Positions 1 to 12,258 are shown, numbered from the stretch's first letter. The stretch: DNA of 64,000 bases from Delphinus delphis (GCF_949987515.2 NC_082687.1:118215838-118279837); one strand, 5' to 3'. Program-made: numbers and translations. Notes: generated by a model not told the origin, from the sequence alone.

Positions 1-1488
1 TATTTTTAGTTTTTTAAGGAACCTCAATACTGTTCTCTACAGTGGCTGTAACAATTTACATTCCCACCAACAGTGTAGAAGGGTTTCCTTTTCTCCACAC
101 CCTCTCCAGCAAACCCTCTTTATTGTTTGTACATTTTTTGATGCTGGCCATATTCTGACTGGTGTGAGGTGTTTTCTCACTGTAGTTTTGATTTGAATTT
201 CTCTAATAATTAGCAATGTTGAGCATCTTTTCATGTGCTTTTTGGCCATCTGTATGTCTTCTTTGGAGAAATGTCTATTTAGGTCTTCTGCCCGTTTTTT
301 TATTGGGTTATTTGTTTTTTTGATTGAGCTGCATGAGCTGTTTGTAAATTTTGGAGATTAATCCCTTGCCGGTTGCATTGCTTGCAAATATTTTCTCCCA
401 TGTTGTGGGTTGTCTTTTCATTTTGTTTATATTTTCCTTTGATGTGCAAAAGCTTTTAAGTTTAATTAGGTCCCATTTGTTTATTTTTGTTTCTATTTTC
501 ATTACTCTAGGAGGTGGATCCAAAAAGATATTACTGCGATTTATGTCAAAGTGTGTTCTGCCTATGTTTTCCTCTAAGAGTTTTATAGTATCCAGTTTTA
601 AATTTAGGTCTTTAATCTATTTTGAGTTTATTTTTGTGTATGGTGTTAGAGAATATTCTAATTTCATTCTTTTACATGTACCTGTCCAGTTTTTCCCAGA
701 ATCACTTATTGAAGAGACTATCTTTTCTCCACTGTATATTCTTGCCTCCTTAGTTGTAGATTAATTGACCATAAGTGTGTGGGTTTATTACTGGGCTTTC
801 TACCTTATTCCATTGTTCTATATTTCTGTTTTTGTGCCAGTGCCATACTGTTTTGATTACCATAGCTCTGTAGTATAGTTTGATGTTAGGGAGGCTGATT
901 CCTCCAGCTCCGTTTTTCGTTCTCTGTATTGCTTTGGCTGTTTGGGGACTTTTGTGTCAGCCACCCCCCACCTCTGCAGGAGACCCTCCAATACTAGCAG
1001 GTAGGTCTGGCCCAGTCTCTTATGAGGTCACTGCTTTTTTCCCTGGATCCTGGTGTGCACAAGATGTTGTGTGTACCCTTCAGACGTAGAGTTTGTTTCC
1101 CCCAATCCTGTGGAATTCCTGCAATCAAACCCTGCTGAACTTCACAGCCAGATTTGCTGGGGGCTGCTCCTCATGTTCCAGACCTCTAGACTGGGGAGCC
1201 TGACCTGGGGCTCAGAATTCTCACTCCTGTGGGAGAACCTCTGCAATATAATTATTTTCTAGTTTGTGGGTCACCCACTTGGCGAGTATGGGATTTGATT
1301 ACATCATGAAAGCACTCCTCTTATTGTCTTGTTGTGGCTTCTTCTTTGTTTTTGGATGCATAATATCTTTTTTGTTAGATTCTAGTGTTTTTTATCAATG
1401 ACTGTTCAGCAGTTAATTGTGATTTTGGTGTTTTCGTGAGAGGAGGTAAGCTCAAATCCTTCTACTCTGCCATCTTATCTCCTCCCAT
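1..1488 (-). mobile_element. L1 LINE, minus strand, internally deleted
   Basis: Positions 1 to about 958 read, on the minus strand, as the C-terminal part of L1 ORF2. The 3' end lies outside the window. Positions about 959-1488 read as L1 5' UTR and end at the typical 5' tip (minus-strand 'aagatggcagagtagaag'). Compared with the full-length copy at 21549-27731, the segment equivalent to about 23052-27147 is missing, roughly 4.1 kb. That removes the rest of the 5' UTR, ORF1, the endonuclease and the reverse transcriptase. The remaining ORF2 frame holds stops. Because the 3' end is not visible, no target-site duplication can be checked. Confidence 0.9.
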
Positions 1489-1494
1489 GATCTC

Positions 1495-3330
1495 CTTTCC
1501 ACTTTCTTCATTGAAACATAAGTTTCCATAAGTTGTTGATAATCAAAAGCTCTTAAAACTAATTTAGTCTAATTGAGCAATATTTTTATGCAAAATTTTT
1601 ATGTTGTGCCATGTTTAAGAAATTTTCTTTACCCTAGCATTACAATAATATTCTCCTGTGTCTTTTTCTAAATGTTTTAAATCCTTGTCTATCTAGAAAT
1701 TTTTTGTGTGGGTTGCATTGCAGAGATCCAGTTTACCTATATAGAAGCAATTGTTGAAGTACCAACTTATTGAATGGTGCATTTTTTTCTCCACTGATAT
1801 TTAATTCCAGTACCATCATATAGTTGAGCTCTACTTTTACCCTGTTGCATAGAACCACCAGTGAAATGTTAAAGCAAAGTGTTGATAGCAGCATCATTGT
1901 AATGTTCATGATATTGAAAGGAAGACTTCCAGTAGTTCGTTGTGCACCTTTACTGTAGTTTGTTTTTAGACAACTCATACATTTAGAAAGTTCTCTTTTA
2001 TTTCTAGTTTGTTAAAAGTCTTTTTTTTTTCTTTAACCACGTTCTTTTTCTGTGCCTATTTTACATACAGTCATAGAATTTACATTATTCAACCTATCTT
2101 GTTCTGAGATAAAATTAATCATGGTTTTATTCATTTTATAAATAGTGGGGTTCAATTTGCTAGTAATTAGAATTTTTGTATCTTTGTTCATGAATGAGAT
2201 TGTCCTGCACTTGTTACTTTCTTTTGTCCTTGTCAAGTTTTGGTCTTGACCTTCAGGAAGTCAGTTGTGCAGTGTTTTCATCCATTCAGTATCCTGGAAG
2301 AGATTACATGAGACCAACATTATGTTTTGTTTTTTTTCTGCGGTACACAGGTCTCTCACTGTTGTGGCCTCTCCCGTTGCGGAGCACAGGCTCCGGCCGT
2401 GCAGGCTCAGTGGCCATGGCTCACGGGCCCAGCCGCTCCGCAGCATGTGGGATCTTCCTAGACTGGGGCCCGAACCCATGTCCCCTGCATCCGCAGGTGG
2501 ACTCTCAACCAGTGCGCCACCAGGGAAGCCCCAACATTATGTTTTTAACTTCTTAATTTTGAATGTCTGGGAGACTTACCAGTGAAGTCATCTACATTTG
2601 TTGTATTTGTGGTAATTTCTTCTGATCTATATTTCAGTTCACTAATTCTGTCTTGTGCACATATGTCCAAATGTGGCCAATGAGTTTTTCATTTTAGTTA
2701 TTATATGATTAATTCTACATTTAAATTAGGTATTTTTTAGATTTTTTTATAGTTTCTGGTTCTTCACATGTTTTCATTTATCATTCCTTTCTTTAAACAG
2801 GATAAGTGTATTTGTTTTAATACTAATTTATTTCATAATTCTTATATATGATATACTTGTAGATCTGTTTCTGTTAATTTTTCTTCTGGTATCTTTCATA
2901 TTGTCTTACTTCTTTGCGAATGTTGTTATCTTTGGCTGCTTGCCAGTCATTGCCCACAGAAAATAACTTGAAAGTTTTGTCAAGGTCAAAGATAGATGTG
3001 ACCTTTTCCATAAAGAGTTTGCTTTTGCTTATTCCAGTTTCCTACGGATGACGAGAGTTGGGGCAAACTCAAATCATTTGCACAATTCCAAATTGTGTGT
3101 TCCATCGAGAATTAATATACTTATATACTTAGTGAACAGATTCATTTTAGAGCAATGTGTGGTCACAACTTTGTAGGAACTATTTCCCCTTCTTTCTTTT
3201 TTTTTTTTTCTTTATTACCTGTGGTCAAATCCAAGACAGCCTTGTCTGCTATTTCTTGATGTTGGGAACACAAGGAGAGTTTAGATCATATGTATCCCTT
3301 TAGAGTCTGGGGTTAATTTTGAGAAGGTTT
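1495..3330 (-). mobile_element. Ancient L1 (L1M-like) ORF2 remnant, interrupted by a CHR SINE
   Basis: The minus strand carries diverged L1 ORF2 landmarks in the right order. Plus-strand 1600-1800 matches the region around 'acttattgaatggtgca', 2090-2240 the 'tttgctagtaattagaattt' region, and 2555-2600 'cttaccagtgaagtcatct'. Divergence from the younger L1 copies here is high, with many indels, so this is an old subfamily. Positions 2620-3330 look like old L1 5'/ORF1-region sequence, but that part is much less certain. A CHR SINE at 2329-2530 interrupts the element with its own target-site duplication. No frame survives. Confidence 0.6.
2329..2530 (-). mobile_element. CHR-type tRNA-derived SINE, minus strand
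   Basis: Poly-T at 2330-2337 is followed by the reverse complement of the short cetacean CHR unit and ends at 'caccagggaagcc'. A 15-bp perfect target-site duplication 'ccaacattatgtttt' lies at 2314-2328 and 2531-2545. Transposition would have depended on L1 enzymes. The element lies inside an old L1. Confidence 0.95.
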
Positions 3331-3359
3331 TTTTTGTTTTTGTTTGTTTGTTTTTAAAA

Positions 3360-3640
3360 ATATTTCCCTAGCATGGTGCTAAGCATCTAAGAGTACTTAA
3401 TAAATATCAGAAAACATCATATGCAGATTATCCTCAATAAACATTTACTAAGCATTCAGTTTTTCGTAGTGCTCTACCATGTTCCACAGAGAGAACACCT
3501 TTGTTTTGAACATTTTCCAGTAGATTGATTATTTATTGAGAACACTGAGTTTGTACTATGCACAAGGCAAGGGGTTAGATATTTGGGTTCAAAGATGTTT
3601 TAGACTAAACCCTTAAGAAAATTTCTATTTAGATGGGAAT
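3360..3640 (+). repeat. Ancient interspersed repeat remnants (MIR-like tail plus unassigned family)
   Basis: Positions 3362-3412 resemble the 3' end of a MIR ('catggtgctaagca...ttaataaatatc'). Positions 3430-3640 resemble a common ancient mammalian repeat that begins with a motif like 'tattgagcacctactatg'. I cannot name the second family. Confidence 0.4.
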
Positions 3641-6600
3641 TTACGTTATTACTGCAAAGCCTGGGTAAGGCTTAGGAAAAGCAACCAAAGGGGCATCTAA
3701 TAATTATCCCAGGAATTGAATTTGCCTTTTTCCAACTGCTGCCTTGCTGGTCTGATAAGGCAGAGTCTGCTGTTAATTTACTATTGGTAGGAGAGGACAG
3801 GAGAACCCCTTGCCGGCGTGCAGATTCTAAATTTTCCAATCATATATGTCACTGTGCCTCCTCAGAAAGGAGTGAGTGAGGGTATGCAGAGAAGAGAAGC
3901 TGTAATTCTCAAACCTTCTTCCTTCCTCAGTATGCCCCCAGGACAGAGGAGTGGGGAGAGAAAGGATGTTTTCCTTACAAACTATACTGGAAATGATGTC
4001 AGAACCTGAACATTGTAGGCTAGAGTTCAAGTTGGACCAGATTACTCAGAGCCATTAAAATGTCAGGCTTTGAAATTAGTGTTTTATTTAGATGAGATTG
4101 AGGAATGACTATAGGATTTAGTGGCAGGGTGAAATTTGCACTCTAGAAAGCACTGCAAACAGTGACTTAGATAACCAGGAGGACTTGAAAAATATTAACT
4201 ACAGAGGGCTCCCAGCTTTGATATTATTATTATGAGGTAATAAAGGCCTGAATGTTCATGTGGCACATTTAGGTTTATTTTATTTTACTTTTATAAGGCT
4301 TTCACGAGATCTTTAAACTGGTGGAGTGACCAAAATGTTCTCTAATTTATGTGATTTGGTCCACTAAGGAGACTTAGGTTCTAAGCAAAATGTAAATAGC
4401 TGCCTTGTAAAAATACATAATTTTTTAAAGAAGCAACTGTTAAAAGGCACACATAGTCATTTGTAAAGATAAACACCCTTCTCCCTGCTTTCTTTTTTCT
4501 TTTTGAGCTGTATACTTTCGGCTAACATCTAGAGACTATTAGAGTTTAGTCATAAGGTTTTAAAAAATTGGCATGCTTTCAAAATTACTCAGTGATGAAA
4601 ATTTGGAACCAAAGTTATTATGTCCTAAGAGAGACTTATTTCAGAAAGTGAAATGGAGTTGTCAGAAAAAACAATTTACTAAACTCCTAATTAGTGAGTT
4701 TTTAAATATGAAATACAATCTTAGCTACTATATGAGAAAAGAAAAATCAACCTTAAATTACATTGAAAATGTTAAGCAGGTTGACAAGGTGTGTATACAT
4801 ATTGGGAAAAGTCTTAGATACCAAAAGCTCTAACGCCATTAGAATATTCTTGATCACTTCTTGTAAAATCTCAGCACTTCTCCAGTGATGAATGGTTTAT
4901 TTTTTAGTGCTGGCAGTTTAGTAATTACTAATTTCATAATTCATAAGTAGAAGTTGAATCACATGTGGGCGTCTAATTTTTATTATATGAGGTTTTTTAT
5001 GTTTTCAGAAATAATTATCTAATTTTTTCTCAGGAATAACAATCGGTAATTTTCAACATTGCTGTGCTCATATCTTCTGAGATTATTAGATGTGTATAAC
5101 TTCTTATAAACAGAATTCTCTGGAGTGGAATTTCTCATCCTTTGCAGTTCATGAAATGTCATATGCCAAGAGAGCAGTGAATTTTGGAATGGCAAGAATT
5201 AAGCCCAAACTTGTTCAGGCTGGAAGTGTATGGGTGTTTACCATGGGAGGTGACTTCACCACTCCCTTTGACCTTCCGTTGAAGGGCCAGTCTGAGCCTG
5301 GTGATTTCATCCCGCAAGAGACTTAACCATTTTAGGACTAGCATTGAAAATGAGAAAAAGGCAATCTTCTTGTGTTCTGTGTGTATTAAAGTAAGCAGGT
5401 AACAAAACAAAGCAAAATGTGAGTGGGTGATATCGAGAGCGCCTTCTTTATCATTACTAGATAACCTGAGATTCTGGGTTTCTGTTGAATTCAATCATAT
5501 TATGATCTTTAATGTGAGCACTTGAATTGTAAAACACAAGTTCTAGCCAGACTACAGAGTTGCACTTAATGGAAACTTTATTGAAATCACTGGTAGTTAA
5601 GCCTTCCCCTGTGCTCACTTTTTAAAAGGTAGGCTTGATGGATCAATGGATTAGAGGTACCCTCCCACCCAAAAATGTCCATAGTTAGGAGACAAGTAGT
5701 GGAGTAGGCTAAGAGCACAATTATAAGTAGTGAGGTCACAGCTGGATCATTGTTGATCTGTGTTCTCTCTGCAGATGTTTTCAAAGCTTCAATCTATGTT
5801 TCAATTAATAGAAAGTTTATAAATTGAAGAACAACTTGTTTTTTAGTTATTTCTAAGAGTTCTACTTCATTATTAAAGCAGAGTACAGCAATTTGAAGTG
5901 CATTTTTACTTAGCCAATTTAATCTGCATTTGGCTAGAACACACTTCAAGTTATTGGGATAGGATCCAATTGTTATGCAAATTTAGATCACTGCCTTATT
6001 ATAGTTGAGGCAAAAATATGCAAAAAAGGAGATAGCAGCTGTTTAGATGAAATAGAATTTAACTGGATTTGAACCCTGTTGAAGGCCAGACAAGTTTAGG
6101 CAAAGACCTGCTAATAAACACTCTTTCTATGATATTAAAACTTATGAATACATCCATGTCTTCTTGCAGAACCTGAAGTCCTAACAAAGCCCATATTACA
6201 GCTCCAAGTTAGGCTGCTTGACCATAATTCAAAATAAGTAAACAAAATTTCTTAATTAAGTTATAAAATGTAGCAGAAATAACCTGAAATGGTTTATAAA
6301 TTACAGTAAGAACAGAAGCAAAGATAATTATTATAAAGACAATACCATGTATCCTATTAAATAGACTTTCTGTTTCCATATTTTTTTATTTGAGATTTTC
6401 AAAGATGTTTACACCCAAAGAGTCAGAATAGTCTTCATATTCTCTTCCCAAAGCTTCTTTGAATAGTTCAACAATAGGTTGTGTGTGACTTTTCAGTTAT
6501 GTAGCAAAGGTGGGAACAAAAAATAAATTATAGAAAGTGTATATTCAGATGGCTCCACTGAAAATTGGAAAACTTTCCACAAATTTGCCTGAGGTCACAC

Positions 6601-7024
6601 CATACCTGATTAAATTAATAGTATAACTCTAGTTCTTATACCGTTAGGAAACCTTTAAAATTGCATTCAGGAAAATGAGAAATTTTAGATTTGGAGATTT
6701 CAATCCAATTTGCCAACAGTTGGTGGAGATCATGTCAGCTTCTAGCTTGAAACAGTACATAGTTTCAACAATAGTTTGAACCACGTTTCTTTAGATGACA
6801 TCATATCTTTCCAAAGCTGGGTTTTTGTTAGTTGTGATAAAAGCAAGTGTTGTGTGAAGATCATTGTGGAACAGGAAATGACAGTGATGAGGCCCAATCT
6901 GATGTCAAGATTTGAAAAGTTGTGCAGTGTCTCGGACAAGCACACCCATCTCATTAATAAGTAATTGAGGTTATTTAAGAATGTAATAAAAATATTGTTT
7001 TTGCTTCCATTATGTATTACTTTT
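3641..7024. other. No identifiable feature
   Basis: AT-rich sequence without a repeat, RNA gene or exon that I can recognise. Short open frames at 4573-4833 and 5090-5326 show no family resemblance and no supporting signals. Confidence 0.5.
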
Positions 7025-7342
7025 TGTATGCACTCAGAAACCCATCACCAAAATCAAGATGATGAACCTATCTAGCACTCCCCAAAGTTTCTCATGCCTT
7101 TTTGTAATTCCACCCTCCTGTACCTCCCAACCTTACCACTTTCCCGGGCAACCACTGATCGCTTTCTGTCACTATAGATTAGTTTGCATTGTCTAGACAT
7201 TTATATAAATGGAATTATATAGTATGTGCCTCTTTCTGTTTTTTCTGTCATCTTTCATTCAGCGTAATTATTTTGAGATTCATCCATATTGCATGCAACA
7301 ATCTGTCATTATTTTTTATTACTAAGTAGTACTCCATTATAC

Positions 7343-7393
7343 AGATAGAAACAGATAGATACATTGTACAGATAGATACAGATAGATAAGTGA
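7343..7393. repeat. Short interrupted GATA/CAGATAGATA repeat
   Basis: Several copies of 'acagatagata' with interruptions lie where the L1 consensus would read 'tatggatatacc', so the repeat grew inside the old L1. Confidence 0.7.
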
Positions 7394-7492
7394 TTGTACA
7401 TTGTTTATCCATTTGCCTGTTGATGGATTTGGGGGGTTACTTCTAGCTTGAGACTTATGCAAATGAGTTTACAGTGAACATACATGTACATA

Positions 7493-7816
7493 TAGTCATC
7501 TTTTGTTATCCATGGAGGATTAGTTCCAGAACACCCTTTGGATATCAAAATTCTTAGATGTTCAAGTCCTTTATATAAAATAGCGTGGTATTTGCATAGA
7601 ACCTATGCACACCTTACCATATACTTTAAATCTTCTCTAGATTACTTATAATACATAATACAAAGCAAATGCTATGTAAATGGTTGCCTGCTTGAAGCAA
7701 ATTCAAGTTTTGCTTTTTCAAACTATCTGGAGTTTTAGTTTGTTTGTTTGAATAGTTTTGATCTGCAGTTGGTTGAATCTGAGGATGAGGAACCCACAGT
7801 TAAGGAGGGCCAGCTG
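7493..7816. mobile_element. Non-autonomous Tigger-type DNA transposon (324 bp)
   Basis: The left end 'tagtcatcttttgttatcc' and the right end (reverse complement 'cagctggccctccttaactg') are decayed inverted repeats of a Tigger-family element. TA dinucleotides at 7491-7492 and 7817-7818 fit the TA target. Internal landmarks include 'tcaagtcctttatataaaat' and 'ggttgaatctgaggatgagg'. No transposase frame is present. The L1 sequence resumes directly on each side. Confidence 0.8.
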
Positions 7817-8425
7817 TATACTTTCATTACTTTGACCAAATACCTAGGAGTAGAATGGTTTGTAGGTGTAGGTTTCATTTTTAAGAGACTCTCAGAATGT
7901 TTGCCAAAATGGTGTATCATTTCACATTGCCACCAGCAATATATGAGAATTCTGCATCCTTGCTAACATTTTGTATGGGCTGTCTTTTGAATTTTAGACA
8001 TTTTATTATGTGTGCAATAGTAGCTCATTGTGGGTCTAATTTGCATTTCCATAATGCCTAATGATGTTTAGCATCTTTTATGTGCTTATGTGCCATCTTT
8101 ATATCTTTTTTGGTAAAGTGTATGATCAAATCTTTTGCCCTGTTTTTTAAAAAAATTTTGTTTTCTCATTATTAAATTTTAATAGTTTAAAAATATATTC
8201 TGGATACAAAGCTCTTATTAGATATGTGATTTGCAAATACTTTCTCCCTGTCTGTTTTTCATTCTTTTTATACTCCCTTTCGAATAGCAGAAATTCTCAA
8301 TTTTGATGAAGTCCAATTTATCGATTATTTTTATATATTGTACTTTTGGTATTTTATTTAAGAAATCTTTGATTAACTGAAAATTACAAAGGTTTTTCTC
8401 CTATATTTTCTTCTAGAAATTAGCT

Positions 8426-9834
8426 GTCATATGTGTCTGGGTCCAGTGGCCTAAATAATGCCACCAGGAAATTTTCCCCCTCTTTCTCGTGACACTTTTT
8501 CTTATGTTTTGGCCCCATTTTCTCCTTAAAATGACTTTCTCATCTCTTTGTAGCCAGAAGACAGTGATACAAATAGCCCTCTGTAGATTGTCCTCACATG
8601 CAGTGGCAGAATAAGCAAGTATCTTTCCTGATGATTCCAGAAGAAAAGTTCCTTGATTACGTGCCTACCTTTAAATCAGTCCTTATGGCCAAAGGGTAGG
8701 TGGTCCTTGGCAACAGCTGGGTATCTGCCCACTTCTAGGACTGGGTCTAGGAAAAATAGTTCTCGAAGACAAGAATATTGTCTTGTCTCAATATTATTGA
8801 GACAAGAATATTGCTCCTGAACAACGCATTACAAATGGCCGCTGCATACATACCTACCATTTCCTGCAATTTTTATAAGCAGTTGTTAGGGTGGGAAGTG
8901 ACTAGAATGTCAGCTGTCTTTTATTCTACTTTTTGATGTTGGTACAATGAGTCATATATTTGGCATTTTGCTGAATACTCCCATGATAGTAATTTCTGTG
9001 TATTAGCATACCGATTTGGAGTATCATCTGCAGAAATATACCATTTTGGGACCCTGTCCTTAAATGTTCTTAGGAAAGAGAATTTTAGGGTAAAAGAAAA
9101 GGCTAGCATAAAAATGAAAGAATAAAGTAAATGGGGCCATGGATATACTGAGGAAAACAGGAAAAATACTCATGAGAAGTACTGAACTACTTTGTTGATA
9201 TTACATACACCTCCAGGAAATTACAACTACTGATGTAAGACCAAAACATTAAAATAATGTTTTATAATACTTTGAGTCTCTTCTGATTTCTTAAAGTAGA
9301 AATGGGATTGGTAAGGAGATGTGACTGGAATAATGAGAATATTAATGCAGTATAATGGACACTGTATGCAATCATCAATTCTCCCTTTGGTCTGAAGAAA
9401 ACTCTACCTCCTTTTTTTTCAAAAGCATTACTTCTTTTTGGTTATATTTGACCCTATGGTTTATTAAATAAATAGTAATAAATCCTATGGTTTACATACA
9501 AAAGCATAACTACCTTTTTATGGATACTGGAAAGTTTTATAAAATTTATTTGCCAAATACTCTGAAAGGTTAGAACTTCTTGAGGAATGTTCATTTGTCC
9601 CTTAGAGCTGTACTGCCAATATGGTAGCACTAGCCACAAGTGACTATTGAGTACTTGAAATCTGGCTAGACCCAGTTGAGTTTTTAAGTGTAAAATACAC
9701 ACCGGATTTTTGAAGATTTATTAGCATAAAATAAAATGTAAAATTGCTCACTAATAATTTTTTACTGATGCCATATTGATATGATATTTTGCATATATTT
9801 TAATATACACATATGTGTGTATGTGTAGGTATAC
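8426..9834. other. No gene; one local hairpin
   Basis: I see no identifiable repeat family or exon. The only structure is the near-perfect hairpin at 8781-8807, listed separately. Confidence 0.5.
8767..8813. repeat. Hairpin with flanking direct repeat
   Basis: 'tcttgtctcaata' (8781-8793) and its exact reverse complement (8795-8807) are separated by one base. The 14-mer 'agacaagaatattg' also occurs twice, at 8767-8780 and 8800-8813. This suggests a short-range template-switch copy. Confidence 0.85.
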
Positions 9835-10185
9835 GTCTTAGTCTGTTCAGGCTGCTAAAAAAATACCATAGACTGGGTGATTTAAACAATAAATATTTAT
9901 TTCTCACAGTAATGGAGGCTGGGAAGTTCAAGATCAAGGTGCCAGCAGATTCGGTGTCCAGTGAAAACTGAGTTCCTGTACCCTATGTCCTCACATGGTG
10001 GAAGGGCCAAGGGAGCTCTCTGGGGTCTCTTTTATAAGGGCACTAATCTCATTCATGAGGATTCTGCCCTCATGACCTAATCACCTCCCAAAGGCCCCAC
10101 CTCATAAATACCATCACACTGAAGATGAAATTTAAACATGCGAATTTTGTAGGGACACAAACATTCAACCTATAGCAGTCGATAT
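9835..10185 (-). mobile_element. Solo LTR of MaLR type (MLT1/MST-like), minus strand
   Basis: The reverse complement of a MaLR-type LTR is readable in order. Landmarks are 'ccatagactgggtgattta' (9867), 'tatttctcacagtaatggag' (9897), 'tcctcacatggtggaaggg' (9989), 'ctgccctcatgacctaatca' (10063) and 'cctatagcagt' at the end. No internal retroviral region is attached. Exact ends and target-site duplication are unclear because of age. It is an old retroviral relic with no coding content. Confidence 0.75.
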
Positions 10186-10330
10186 ATAATTAATTTTATC
10201 TGCTTCCTTTACATTTTTAAAAATGTGGTTAAAATTATGTATGTGGCTTTTATATTTCTTTTTGGAAAGTACAGCTTTAGAGCAAATGACATGCTTGACT
10301 CACAAAGTACAAATTTCTTTATTAGTTCTT

Positions 10331-10465
10331 TTATAAAATTTTATTTTATTTTTTTATTATAGTTGATTTACAGTGTTGTGCCCATCTCTGCTGTACAGCA
10401 AAGTGACTCAGTTATACACTAAGTATATTCTTTTTTTAATATTCTTTTCCATTATGTTTTATCAT
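10331..10465 (-). mobile_element. Severely 5'-truncated L1 3' end (135 bp)
   Basis: On the plus strand it reads as the reverse of the L1 3' tail ('agttgatttacagtgttgtg', 'gctgtacagcaaagtgactc'). A perfect 15-bp duplication 'tctttattagttctt' lies at 10316-10330 and 10466-10480, so this is an independent target-primed insertion and not a broken larger copy. Confidence 0.9.
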
Positions 10466-10760
10466 TCTTTATTAGTTCTTACATAATAAGTCTTAACCAA
10501 ATTCTAACATCATTGTCTACTATGTTTTACATTATTTTAAGTTTTACAGCTCTGAATATAGACCTTGGTTGAAATTAACAATTGACATATTAGAAGAAAT
10601 TAGTTTTTAAAAATTAGCTATTTGTATTTTAAAATTTCAATTTTTTTCTATATAAGAAAGAAATATATGGAATATAATTATTCGTAAAGTTCTATATATG
10701 AATGCAGCAATGAAGAAACATTCTGTGGTTGCAGTAAGAACACTATATTTTCACTCCCCT

Positions 10761-10965
10761 TTTTTTATTTTTTTGCGGTACGCAGGTCTTTCACTGTTGT
10801 GGCCTCTCCCGTTGCAGAGCACAGGCTCCGGATGCGCAGGCTCAGCAGCCATGGCTCACGGGCCCAGCCGCTCCACGGCATGTGGGATGTTCCCAGACCG
10901 GGGCACGAACCCGTGTCCCCTGCATCGGCAGGCGGACTCTCAACCACTGCGCCACCAGGGAAGCC
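10761..10965 (-). mobile_element. CHR-type SINE, minus strand
   Basis: T-rich tail, then 'gcggtacgcaggtctttcac' and the remainder of the reverse-complement CHR unit, ending at 'gccaccagggaagcc'. A short 7-bp duplication 'ctcccct' lies at 10754-10760 and 10966-10972. Confidence 0.93.
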
Positions 10966-10972
10966 CTCCCCT

Positions 10973-11648
10973 CAATATTTTATTTAATTTACTAAATATA
11001 TAATAATTAAGCATTTTTATTTTAATAATTACGAGATGAAGTGAGAACAGGGTATACACATCATTTGTTGAGGGAAAAGCTCTAAACGTTCAAGAGACTT
11101 GTTTTGTACTCTGAGCTCTCCATGAGTGGCTTTGGGCAGATCATTTTACTTCTCTGAACCTGTTTCTTTATCTGAAGAGCATATTTTAGATGATTTTCAA
11201 GCTTCTTTTGGTATTAACATTCTACATTCTACAAAAGAATTGCTTCTCTTTCTTTCTTTTTTTTTTTTTTCTTTTTCTTTCCCTTCTCTTCCTTTGACTT
11301 TCTTTGGAGACAGTGATATGACCAAGCCCCCTGTTGGTGGCAAGGCCAAGGAAGTAGCAGTGGGGCCAAGGAAATGTAGATCTAAGCAAGTGGCAGATGT
11401 GTGTGATTAGATTTGGTTCATACAAGAGGAATGAGCAAGTAAGCAAATATATTAAATATATTGAGAGCCAAATTTCTCACTGCTGGAGAAAGGATTTCAC
11501 ATATGTAGAGGAGGAAAGCTAGAAAAGTACTGCATGGAAACTGGAGTTGTTGACATGAACCTATTTAAAAAGATAAATAGGTTTAGAAGTAGATACAGAT
11601 GCATGTCCATGTGTACTTACATTTAGTTTCTAAGTATATCCATTAATT
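10973..11648. other. No gene; T-rich stretch
   Basis: AT-rich sequence with a pyrimidine/T-rich run at about 11246-11285. I recognise nothing else in it. Confidence 0.5.
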
Positions 11649-11666
11649 AAAAAAAAATTTTATTGG

Positions 11667-12258
11667 CGGGAATGTAAATTGATACAGCCACTATGGAGAA
11701 CAGTATGGAGGTTCCTTAAAAAACTAAAAATAGAATTACCATATGACCCAGTAATCCCACTACTGGGCATATACCCAGAGAAAACCATAATTCAAAAGGA
11801 CACATGTAACCCAATGTTCATTGCAGCACTATTTACAATAGCCAGGACATGGAAGCAACCTAAATGCCCCTCGACAAACAAATGGATAAAGAAGATGTGG
11901 TACATATATGCAATGGAATATTACTCAGCCATAAAAAGGAACAAAATTCGGTCATTTGTAGGGACCGAATTTGGATGGACCTAGAGACTGTCATACAGAG
12001 TGAAGTAAGTCAGAAAGAAAAAAATATCGTATATTAACACATATATGTGGAATCTAGAAGAACGGTACAGATGAACCAGTTTGCAAGGCAGAAATAGAGA
12101 CACAGATGTAGAGCACAAACATATGGATACCAAGGGGAGAAAGCTGGGGGTGGGGTGGTGGTGGTGGGATGAATTGGCAGATTGGGATTGACATGTATAC
12201 ACTAGTATGTATAAAATAGATAACTAATAAGAGCCTGCTGTGTAAAAAAATAAAATTT
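11667..12258 (+). mobile_element. 5'-truncated L1, plus strand (ORF2 end and 3' UTR)
   Basis: The copy starts in the ORF2 C-terminal coding part ('cgggaatgtaaattgatac'). It passes the ORF2 stop at 12055-12057 and ends in an A-rich tail. The last ORF2 codons are readable (frame 'MWYIYAMEYYSAIKRNK'), but the frame is shifted near 11970. The duplication 'aaaaaattttattgg' lies at 11652-11666 and 12261-12275. The target lies within the 3' end of the opposite-strand L1 at 12267-12504. Confidence 0.9.

Larger units (their letters stand above)
7025..8425 (-). mobile_element. Ancient L1 (L1M-like) 3' UTR and ORF2 end, minus strand
   Basis: Plus-strand landmarks of an old L1 3' end appear in order. 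They are 'gggcaaccactgatc' (7147), 'taaatggaattatatag' (7206), 'tttatccatttgcctgttga' (7404), 'gccaccagcaatatatgaga' (7929) and 'agaaatctttgattaactg' (8361). A Tigger-type transposon at 7493-7816 splits the element and is therefore younger. The reading frame is destroyed. Confidence 0.8.

Noticed and set aside
945..970. Splicing as the cause of the deleted L1
   Set aside because: Comparison with the full-length copy shows no GT at the 5' side and no AG at the 3' side of the joint.
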